A DNA stretch of 12,176 nucleotides from positions 1-12,176 of the forward strand of contig CAZEML010000132.1 of the NCBI GenBank assembly GCA_964513285.1. Direction: 5' to 3'. The notes beneath the pieces were generated by a model. That model saw only the letters and a program-made list of their open reading frames with translations, did not search any database and was not told the DNA's origin. Below, piece by piece: positions 6,859-12,176 of this stretch. Position numbers and translations under genes: made by a program. This stretch comes from UBA11606 sp964513285 (GTDB lineage: Bacteria > Actinomycetota > Acidimicrobiia > Acidimicrobiales > Aldehydirespiratoraceae). How positions within the stretch are numbered: position 1 is the first letter of the stretch; the number at the start of each line of letters is the position of its first letter.

Positions 6859-8289
6859 TCAGGACCTGGGCAGTCCCAGCGTCGCGAGCGCCTCGGTGGT
6901 CGCCGCCAGATCGGTGGTGACGGCGGCGACGTAGCGGTCGGGTCGCACGATGACGACCGAGCCGGGCGCGACGAGTCCGGGGAAGCGCTCCGGGGTCGCA
7001 TCGACCCGGCGGGCCCCGATGTCGCACCAGCGCTGCACGACATCGGCGGGCAGGACGGTGTCGCTCGTGGTGACCAGGGCGAGGCCGTCACCGAGCCACC
7101 GGTCGAACCCGACGCCGTTCTCGACGAGCGGCTGAGGAAAGGGGCGCCCGACCGCTCGGCTGTCGTCGGCACGGAACCCAGCCTCGAGGTGCGGGAACTC
7201 ACGGCCGCCGCCATAGCCGGCTTCGAAGTCATCGGCGCCGCCCTCGGCGATGGCGTTGATGAGTCGGCCGGCGTCGACGGCGTGCTCGACCTGGCCGGCG
7301 GCGTGGGGTCGTCGTTCGGCGTCGTAGGTGTCGAGTAGGGCGTCGTCGGCGTGGCCGGCCGCGACGGCGGCGAGTTTCCAGATCAGGTTGTCGACGTCGC
7401 GCATGCCCGAGCACATGCCCTGGCCGTTGAACGGTGGCATCTGGTGGGCGGCATCCCCGGCGAGGAAGGCGTCGCCTCGCCGCAAGGCCTCGGCGACCGT
7501 GGCGTGGAATCGGTAGACGGCGATGCGGTCGACTCGCAGCTGGTCCGGCGTGCCCCACGGCGCGAGGAGTTCCGCGACGCGTTCGGGGGACTCCATCTCC
7601 GCCTTCGTCTCGCCGGGCAGGAACTGGAACTCCCACCGGCGGCGGTCGGCATGGCCGGGCACGACGGTGATGACCCGGGCCGGGTCGCAGTGTTGGGTGG
7701 CGAGGCGCGAGAGCGGGAGGTCGGGATCGAGCAGGGTCGTGTCGACGACGACCCACTCCTCGTCGAAGCCCTGGTCTTCGAGGCGGATGTCGAGCAGCTT
7801 CCGCACGGTGCTGCGCGCGCCATCGGCGCCGAGCACCCATCGGCCGACGATGGTGTCGCCCTCGGCGAGCGTGACCGTGCCGCCGTCGATCGCGGTGACC
7901 TCGACGCCGAGCCGGAGCTCGGCGCCGGCATCGAGCGCCGCACGGCGGAGGAGACGTTCGAGGCTGGGCTGGTCGAAGGCGACGACCGGTGGGTGGCCGT
8001 GCGAGCCGACGAAGCCGTCGGGGAGTTCGATGCCGACGACTCGTTCACCGTGTCGGTCGAGGAACTCCGCCCCGCCCATCGGCGTCGAGCACTCGCGGAG
8101 CCCGTCGAGGAGACCGGCGGTGTCGAAGAGCCGCTGGATCTCGTCGTCCATCCCGATGGCGCGGGGGAGGGGATAGACCTCGGTCGCCCGGTCGACGACG
8201 ACCACCGACAGGCCGTGCTGGCGGGCGCGCAGCGCGGCCATCGCACCGACCGGACCACAGCCGACGATGACCAGATCGGCGTCGGTCAT
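6859..8289 (-). CDS. FAD-dependent aromatic hydroxylase (MhpA/PheA-TfdB-like monooxygenase)
   Basis: The 476 residues from the ATG at 8289 form a class A flavoprotein monooxygenase. Seen are the Rossmann GCGPVG (10-15), the acidic end of strand 2 with VVDRATEVYPLPRAIGMDDE (31-50), the DG motif GADGARS (154-160), and GDAAHQMPPFNGQGMCSGMRD (278-298), whose Asp contacts FAD. A C-terminal remnant of a thioredoxin-like domain follows. Such enzymes use NAD(P)H and O2 to hydroxylate phenolic rings ortho to an existing hydroxyl, as in 3-(3-hydroxyphenyl)propionate or phenol degradation. It is shorter than MhpA itself, so only the broad family is named. A longer frame to 8337 exists, but the internal ATG starts one base after the VOC stop (TGA-C-ATG), suggesting translational coupling. 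The actual ring substrate is unknown. Confidence 0.92.
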   Translation of the reverse strand: MTDADLVIVGCGPVGAMAALRARQHGLSVVVVDRATEVYPLPRAIGMDDEIQRLFDTAGLLDGLRECSTPMGGAEFLDRHGERVVGIELPDGFVGSHGHPPVVAFDQPSLERLLRRAALDAGAELRLGVEVTAIDGGTVTLAEGDTIVGRWVLGADGARSTVRKLLDIRLEDQGFDEEWVVVDTTLLDPDLPLSRLATQHCDPARVITVVPGHADRRRWEFQFLPGETKAEMESPERVAELLAPWGTPDQLRVDRIAVYRFHATVAEALRRGDAFLAGDAAHQMPPFNGQGMCSGMRDVDNLIWKLAAVAAGHADDALLDTYDAERRPHAAGQVEHAVDAGRLINAIAEGGADDFEAGYGGGREFPHLEAGFRADDSRAVGRPFPQPLVENGVGFDRWLGDGLALVTTSDTVLPADVVQRWCDIGARRVDATPERFPGLVAPGSVVIVRPDRYVAAVTTDLAATTEALATLGLPRS

Positions 8290-8290
8290 G

Positions 8291-8818
8291 TCAGGCGGGG
8301 ACGTACTCGGTGAGGGTCTCGAGGGGCTCACCCGCATCGCGGCGCACGATGAGATCCTCGGGGTCGAGCGGTACGCCGACCGGGTTGGCTGCGAAGACGT
8401 CGCTGGCCATGAAGGCAGCGGCGGTCGGTTCGTCCATGACGTCGACCTGGAGTTCGCACTGGGTGCCGTCGGGGTCGGCGTAGTAGAGCGACATCGTCAT
8501 GCCGTGATGGATCGGCATGATCGGGGTGATCCCGGCGTCGCGCAGGCGGGCGTAGGTGGTGAGGAGATCGTCGAGCGAGTCGTAGGTGAAGGCGACGTGC
8601 TCGAAGCCGGCCTGGCGCTTGTCGTTCTCCTCCAGCGAGGGGTTGTTGATGATCGCGAGGCGGTGGTGCTCGTCGTCGTAGGTGAGGAAGGTGATGAACG
8701 GGCTCTCGTGGCGAGGGGTGGCGCCGAGCACGGTGGACCACCACGTGACGACCTCGTCGAAGCGGGCGGTGCGCAGCACGATGTGGGCGAGCTTGCTGGG
8801 GCGGATGATGTCGGCCAT
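8291..8818 (-). CDS. VOC-superfamily protein, single-domain extradiol-dioxygenase-like
   Basis: The 175 residues hold two beta-alpha-beta modules of the vicinal oxygen chelate fold. Candidate metal ligands fall where type I extradiol dioxygenases have them: His12 in KLAHIVL, His74 in GFEHVAF and Glu122 in CELQ. HHGMTMSLYYADPDGTQCEL (104-123) supplies a candidate catalytic His104/105 and Tyr112, with the ten-residue Tyr-to-Glu spacing of BphC-type enzymes. It may thus open catechol-like rings with O2 and Fe(II). Other VOC enzymes (epimerases, glyoxalases, binding proteins) share this fold, so ring cleavage remains an inference, strengthened by the coupled aromatic hydroxylase downstream. No SD precedes the ATG. 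TAGAAC on the minus strand ends six bases upstream, suggesting a leaderless mRNA. It is first in the leftward operon, facing a TetR gene. Confidence 0.85.
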   Translation of the reverse strand: MADIIRPSKLAHIVLRTARFDEVVTWWSTVLGATPRHESPFITFLTYDDEHHRLAIINNPSLEENDKRQAGFEHVAFTYDSLDDLLTTYARLRDAGITPIMPIHHGMTMSLYYADPDGTQCELQVDVMDEPTAAAFMASDVFAANPVGVPLDPEDLIVRRDAGEPLETLTEYVPA

Positions 8819-8822
8819 GCAA

Positions 8823-8846
8823 AAGTTCTAACAGGTGTTGCAACTT
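8823..8846. promoter_or_regulatory. Likely TetR operator (24-base interrupted palindrome)
   Basis: The half-sites AAGTT-NN-AACA and TGTT-NN-AACTT face each other around GG (8834-8835), with nine of twelve positions paired; GTTGCAAC (8837-8844) is also itself palindromic. It occupies the middle of the 54-base spacer between the divergent VOC and TetR starts and overlaps the candidate leftward -10. It is the only long dyad there, so it is the best candidate site for the adjacent regulator. Confidence 0.65.
8825..8830 (-). promoter_or_regulatory. Candidate -10 of the VOC-hydroxylase-PhyH operon
   Basis: The minus strand reads TAGAAC, four of six matches to TATAAT, ending six bases before the ATG at 8818. 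The mRNA would start at the start codon. TTGCAA (8844 to 8839) is too close to be its -35. The element lies wholly inside the palindrome, consistent with repression. Confidence 0.35.
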
Positions 8847-8858
8847 CGATCAAGTGAT

Positions 8859-8863
8859 GGAAG
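8859..8863 (+). promoter_or_regulatory. Shine-Dalgarno site of the TetR gene at 8873
   Basis: GGAAG lies nine bases before the ATG at 8873. It supports that ATG as the start and implies a short untranslated leader, unlike the facing VOC gene. Confidence 0.5.
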
Positions 8864-8872
8864 AATCGCCCC

Positions 8873-9538
8873 ATGGTCGAGTCGTCCGACACTGCGCTGC
8901 AGCCCGCTCCGGGCCGGTCCCGCCGCAACCGCGGTTCTGAGGTGGTGCGTGCCGCGCTGCTGGAGGCCGCCATCGGGGAGTTCGCGGCGAAGGGCTTCGC
9001 CGGTGCGTCGGGCCGCCGCATCGCCGCGGAGGCGGGCTCGCATCAGAGCCAGATCAACTACCACTTCTCGTCCACCGAAGAGCTCTGGAAGGCCGCCCTC
9101 CTGCACCTGCTCGACGAACTCGACCTCGCGGTGCTGGAGCAACTCGACGGCGTCGCCACCGACGATCTGCCCGAGGTGTTCGCGGGCGTGGTTCGAGGGT
9201 TGGTGCGCTTCGCCGCCCGCCGCCCCGAACTCAACCGGATCATGATGCACGAAGGCGCTGCACCCGGTGCGCGCCTCGCGTGGTTCGTCGACGAACGGCT
9301 GCGCCGCCGCCACGCCGACCTGGTCGACGCGTGGGTGGCGCTGAGAGAAACCGGCGTCGCCGCCGACGTCGATCCCGACGTGCTGTACCACTCGCTGATC
9401 GGCGCCGCGTCGCTGCTCTACGCCAACGCTCCCGAAGCGGAGCTGCTCGGCATCGAGCCCGGCGAGCCCTCGCTCATCGACCGTCACGCCGAGTCGCTGA
9501 TCACCCTGTTCCTTCCCGGTCGAACCAAGGAGACCTGA
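8873..9538 (+). CDS. TetR family transcriptional regulator of the aromatic-type cluster
   Basis: The 221-residue protein has a disordered, basic N-terminus (GRSRRNRGSEVVRAALLEAA), then a TetR helix-turn-helix: ASGRRIAAEAGSHQSQINYHF at about 45-65, with the usual YHF ending and SSTEELW. The all-helical ligand domain includes RFAARRPELNRIMMHEG (112-128), a pattern seen in many TetR effector domains. Its stop TGA overlaps the ATG of the FAH gene (TGATG), so the two are one translationally coupled transcript. The divergent VOC-hydroxylase-PhyH operon lies 54 bases away across a 24-base palindrome. It therefore probably represses both arms of the cluster and responds to the substrate or a ring-cleavage intermediate; the ligand is unknown. 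Confidence 0.93.
   Translation: MVESSDTALQPAPGRSRRNRGSEVVRAALLEAAIGEFAAKGFAGASGRRIAAEAGSHQSQINYHFSSTEELWKAALLHLLDELDLAVLEQLDGVATDDLPEVFAGVVRGLVRFAARRPELNRIMMHEGAAPGARLAWFVDERLRRRHADLVDAWVALRETGVAADVDPDVLYHSLIGAASLLYANAPEAELLGIEPGEPSLIDRHAESLITLFLPGRTKET
9527..9532 (+). promoter_or_regulatory. Shine-Dalgarno site of the FAH-family gene
   Basis: AAGGAG, inside the last codons of the TetR gene, sits five bases before the ATG at 9538. It is the strongest SD in the window and fixes this start against the much longer upstream open frame. Confidence 0.75.
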
Positions 9539-10374
9539 TGGGCTTTCGCCTCGCCACCATCGCCGACCGTGCCGTCCTCGTCGACGGCGATGGTTGGCAC
9601 GACCTCGCCGCCGCGTCCGACGGCGCCTTCACCGGCGATCCGATGGAGGCCGTGCGCCGGCATGCCGAACTCCACACCGTCGCCGAAGCGGTCGGCGATC
9701 GTGCGCCCGACGGGCTCGTGGCCGACGCCACCTTCGGGCCACCCGTCCCCGCCCCTCGGAGTGTGTTCGCCGTCGGCCTCAACTACGCCGATCACGTCGG
9801 TGAGGCCCAGATGGAGGTGCCCGAGAATCCGCTGATCTTCACCAAGTTCCCGTCGTGTCTCGTCGGCCCGACCGACGACATCGTGCTCAACAGCACCGCG
9901 GGCGACTACGAGGCCGAGTTGGTCGTCGTGATCGGCGAGGGTGGCCGCGACATCGCCGCCGACGACGCGTGGGGTCACGTCATGGGGTGCATGGTCGGGC
10001 AGGACATCTCCGATCGGGCCCTGCAGTTCGCGGCCAAGCCGCCGCACTTCGACCTGGGCAAGAGTCGCGACACCTACGGCCCGTGCGGTCCGGTGTTGGT
10101 CTCGACCGATCTGATCGCCGACCCGGCCGACCTCGCCATCACGTGCGACGTCAACGGTGAGCGCCGTCAGAGCGGCAACACGAGCCAGCTGATCTTCGAC
10201 GTCCCGACGCTGATCGCCTATCTCTCGTCGATCCTCACGCTCGAGACCGGCGATCTGATCTTCACGGGTACCCCCGACGGTGTCGGGGCCGCCCAGATGA
10301 TGTTCCTCGCGCCGGGCGACGTCGTCGAGACCTCGATCGAGGGTCTCGGCACCATGCGCAACGTCTGCGTCTGA
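9538..10374 (+). CDS. Fumarylacetoacetate hydrolase (FAH) family protein
   Basis: The 278-residue protein has a short N-terminal domain (1-70) and the FAH core: VGLNYADHVGEA (79-90), PLIFTKFPS (98-106), DYEAELVVVIG (123-133), QDISDRALQ (155-163), GKSRDTYGPCGP (174-185) and GTPDGVG (244-250). Expected divalent-metal ligands are Glu125, Glu127 and Asp156, with Lys175 in the active site, so it should be functional. The family includes C-C bond hydrolases, acylpyruvate hydrolases, 2-hydroxy-dienoate isomerases and hydratases that process meta-cleavage products. It starts at the ATG at 9538, overlapping the TetR stop by one base. Its coupling to the regulator of a hydroxylase/extradiol-type operon suggests it acts after ring opening. 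The exact reaction is not determinable from sequence. Confidence 0.94.
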   Translation: MGFRLATIADRAVLVDGDGWHDLAAASDGAFTGDPMEAVRRHAELHTVAEAVGDRAPDGLVADATFGPPVPAPRSVFAVGLNYADHVGEAQMEVPENPLIFTKFPSCLVGPTDDIVLNSTAGDYEAELVVVIGEGGRDIAADDAWGHVMGCMVGQDISDRALQFAAKPPHFDLGKSRDTYGPCGPVLVSTDLIADPADLAITCDVNGERRQSGNTSQLIFDVPTLIAYLSSILTLETGDLIFTGTPDGVGAAQMMFLAPGDVVETSIEGLGTMRNVCV

Positions 10375-10425
10375 TCCCACGCCGCCGCGGCGCCGACTCG
10401 CGCCGGTTGTGCGACGCTGGAGGCC

Positions 10426-11382
10426 GTGCACGTCGACGGGTGTCTCCGATGTGGTGCACCGGCCCGACCGGTCCCACCCCCGGGAGGTTGGGAGCGGGCG
10501 CGAGCGTGGTTCCTGCACGGTGACCGGCAGCGAGGCCAACGGTTCGAGTGCGAGAACGGACACGGCTGGACCGCCGCGACCCTGTACTCGACGGCCGGTC
10601 GGCCCCGTCGACTGCGGCGGATCTGGCCCGTCATCGTGGGGAACCGGACGGTCATCCCGACACCCCAGAGCTACGCGGTCGTGGCGGCGATCGGCCTGGC
10701 CGTCGGGCTCGTGCTCTGGGCGCTGGTGGGTTGGCCGTGGTGGCCGATGCCCATCGTGTTCGTGGTGGGCTCGTGGGCGATGTCGGCCGCGACGGCCTTC
10801 CGAGGCGGTCGGCACCACGAGACGGTCAGCCAGCTGCGCGACGTGCAGGACCCAGCGGGGGCGGTCAACCGGCATCGGGCGCGCACCCGAGAAGCGGTCG
10901 ATACCGCCCCGTTTTCGTTGTTCGGCCTCGCGTCCCGCGACCGCGAGCCGTGGCTCGCCGGGAGCGGCCGGTCCAACCAGGTCCTCACCTCGATCACCGT
11001 CGCCTACGGCGATCCGGGGGCCGAGGACGAACGGATCGATGTGACGGCCTCGGTCCGAGACGAGCCGGTCGAGTTCGTCCTGGAGATGCAAGGCCAGGAA
11101 CTGCGAGGGCGGGCCATGACGCGCGGTGGGCCGCCCATCGATCCGCTCGCGATGACGAACCCGGCCGAATGGTCACCGCTCGATTGGTCGCCGGCGGAAT
11201 TGCTGGTCGACGGCGCGCCGACGTCCGCTCACGTGGCGGCGCACGGCGGACGCATGACGATCGTCGCCGAGGTGGGTGACACCGGAGTGGTGATCGTCCG
11301 GAGCGGTCAGGAGATCGCGGTGGATGCGCTGGCGCTCCGCCGGATCGACCCGTCCGAGATCGCGGAGCCGCCCCCGCTCTAG
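10426..11382 (+). CDS. Unrecognised membrane protein with N-terminal zinc-ribbon-like motif
   Basis: I do not recognise this 318-residue protein. It begins with CLRCG (Cys6, Cys9) and has CENGHGW (Cys42, His46) further on, which could form a zinc ribbon of CxxC...CxxxH type. Two hydrophobic stretches, about 82-101 and 106-125, would make a membrane hairpin with little between. The remaining 190 residues are soluble and polar, with a C-terminal region rich in short beta-like segments (MTIVAEVGDTGVVIVRSGQEI), suggesting a folded cytosolic domain. The GTG start at 10426 is favoured because it precedes the first cysteines; GGAGG (10419-10423) lies only two bases before it, which is short for an SD. 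It follows the FAH gene by 51 bases and may or may not share its transcript. Codon pattern is like its neighbours, so it is a genuine gene. Confidence 0.75.
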   Translation: MHVDGCLRCGAPARPVPPPGGWERARAWFLHGDRQRGQRFECENGHGWTAATLYSTAGRPRRLRRIWPVIVGNRTVIPTPQSYAVVAAIGLAVGLVLWALVGWPWWPMPIVFVVGSWAMSAATAFRGGRHHETVSQLRDVQDPAGAVNRHRARTREAVDTAPFSLFGLASRDREPWLAGSGRSNQVLTSITVAYGDPGAEDERIDVTASVRDEPVEFVLEMQGQELRGRAMTRGGPPIDPLAMTNPAEWSPLDWSPAELLVDGAPTSAHVAAHGGRMTIVAEVGDTGVVIVRSGQEIAVDALALRRIDPSEIAEPPPL

Positions 11383-12176
11383 GCCGACGCCAGGATCGTC
11401 TCCGCGCAGCGGCGACCCGAGAACAGCGCACCCTGGATCGATGCCGTGTCGCGGTGGTCACCGCACACGTGGAGACCTTCGCCGAGCGCGGTGCGCTGCT
11501 TCGGCGGGAACGCGGGTGGCTGGGCGGGTTGCCCGTGAGGGATCGCATCGGTGCGGAGGTGACGCCAGCCATCGACCTGCGCACCCCAGAGGGCGCGGAG
11601 CTGGGCCCGGACCGCAGGCTCCGCGTCGGGGTCGAGCACGCCGGGGCAGGCGCCGCCGATCAACGCCTTGCCCGCCGGCGCATAGTCGGCGCTGATGTTG
11701 CTCATCACCGCGATGTTGAGCGCAGGCCCGTCCCCGTCGAGCACGAGGACCGGGTCCGTGATCGGGGCGGCATCGGCCGCGAACCAGACACAGGTCGCCG
11801 GGTTGGACTCGACCTCGGGCAGACCGAGCAGGCGACTCGCCGCCGGCCCCTCCACCGCGACGACGATGTCGGTGGCCCGCACCTCACCGCGATCGGTGGT
11901 GACCACGCCGGGCCGGATCGAACGGGCGGGCGTGTCGAGATGGATCGTCTCGGGCGGGAGACGGTCGGCGAGCTGGGCCGGGATCTGGCCCATGCCCTTG
12001 GCCGGCACGACGGCGTCGGCCCGGAAGAGCTGCTGGAGCACGACGTCGAACATGCGGTTCGAGGTGCTGAGCGTCGGGTCGAGCTGGATGCCGCCGACGA
12101 ACGGACGGAAGAACCGATCGATCATCGCGTCGCTGTAGCCGCGGGCCTTCAGCCCTTCGCGGGGCGAGGTGTCGGG
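11379..12176 (-). CDS. FAD-dependent amine-oxidase-like oxidoreductase, C-terminal part (5' end outside window)
   Basis: The frame is open from the right edge (266 codons), so the N-terminal Rossmann FAD site and the start are missing. An internal ATG at 12125 should not be taken as the start, because 17 coherent codons precede it (ending LKARGYSDA). The visible part matches flavin amine oxidase / phytoene desaturase-like proteins: RFFRPFVGGIQLD, a conserved MGQIPAQLADRL segment, TDIVVAVEG, and the terminal FAD-contact block GLHVCGDHRDTASIQGALFSG followed by GRRCAE. It would oxidise an amine, a polyene or a similar hydrophobic substrate. A more specific name is not justified. Its stop overlaps that of the membrane-protein gene by four bases (CTAG), tail to tail. 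Confidence 0.88.
   Translation of the reverse strand, partial: PDTSPREGLKARGYSDAMIDRFFRPFVGGIQLDPTLSTSNRMFDVVLQQLFRADAVVPAKGMGQIPAQLADRLPPETIHLDTPARSIRPGVVTTDRGEVRATDIVVAVEGPAASRLLGLPEVESNPATCVWFAADAAPITDPVLVLDGDGPALNIAVMSNISADYAPAGKALIGGACPGVLDPDAEPAVRAQLRALWGAQVDGWRHLRTDAIPHGQPAQPPAFPPKQRTALGEGLHVCGDHRDTASIQGALFSGRRCAETILASA

Noticed and set aside
6851..7027. N-terminal extension of the PhyH gene into the hydroxylase gene
   Set aside because: The added residues are arginine-rich shadow coding of the FAD hydroxylase C-terminus. The GTG at 6850 gives the normal family length.
10388..10405. GC-rich stem-loop (CGGCGC, six-base loop, GCGCCG) after the FAH stop
   Set aside because: The six-pair stem is not followed by a T-run, and such stems are expected by chance at this GC content, so I do not call a terminator.
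9484..11091. Long minus-strand open frame (535 codons) across the FAH and membrane-protein genes
   Set aside because: It is antisense to two well-supported genes, has low-complexity Arg/Gly/Asp/Val-rich composition with no recognisable motif, and is the usual shadow frame of very GC-rich coding DNA.

Overview
The window is visibly very GC-rich and gene-dense. It holds thirteen protein genes with almost no spacer, GTG and ATG starts, third codon positions mostly G or C, and several TetR-type regulators. No RNA gene, insertion sequence, CRISPR array or long repeat was found. This fits a high-GC actinobacterium, perhaps of the Acidimicrobiia, but that placement is inference because no marker gene is present. 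No gene-free stretch exceeds 175 bases.

Layout, left to right. (1) Positions 1-810, minus: N-terminal part of a Ser/Thr protein kinase that runs off the left edge. (2) 909-2096, plus: a class V aminotransferase resembling serine/alanine-glyoxylate aminotransferases. (3) 2098-3051, minus, and 3225-3932, plus: an atypical short-chain dehydrogenase/reductase (SDR) divergent from a TetR regulator. The 173-base spacer between them carries two near-identical palindromic operators over back-to-back promoters. (4) 3940-4734, minus: a crotonase (enoyl-CoA hydratase family), divergent across only 23 bases from (5) 4758-5939, plus: a winged-helix protein of the AlkZ/YcaQ-related HTH_42 family. (6) 5936-8818, minus: an operon of VOC/extradiol-type dioxygenase, FAD aromatic hydroxylase and phytanoyl-CoA-dioxygenase-like enzyme. 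It is divergent from (7) 8873-10374, plus: a TetR regulator translationally coupled to a fumarylacetoacetate-hydrolase-family enzyme. (8) 10426-11382, plus: an unrecognised zinc-ribbon-like membrane protein. (9) 11379-12176, minus: the C-terminal part of an FAD-dependent amine-oxidase-like protein that runs off the right edge.

The most coherent system is 5936-10374. A hydroxylase, a ring-cleavage-type dioxygenase, an FAH-family hydrolase and a 2-oxoglutarate dioxygenase are arranged around one TetR operator, a 24-base interrupted palindrome. This looks like a small meta-cleavage type catabolic cluster for an unknown aromatic or phenolic substrate. The SDR/TetR pair is a second self-contained regulated unit. 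Two genome-style features recur. Several starts have a TAnnnT -10-like hexamer 6-7 bases upstream and no Shine-Dalgarno (SD) sequence, suggesting leaderless mRNAs. All four convergent gene pairs have stop codons overlapping or within 7 bases.
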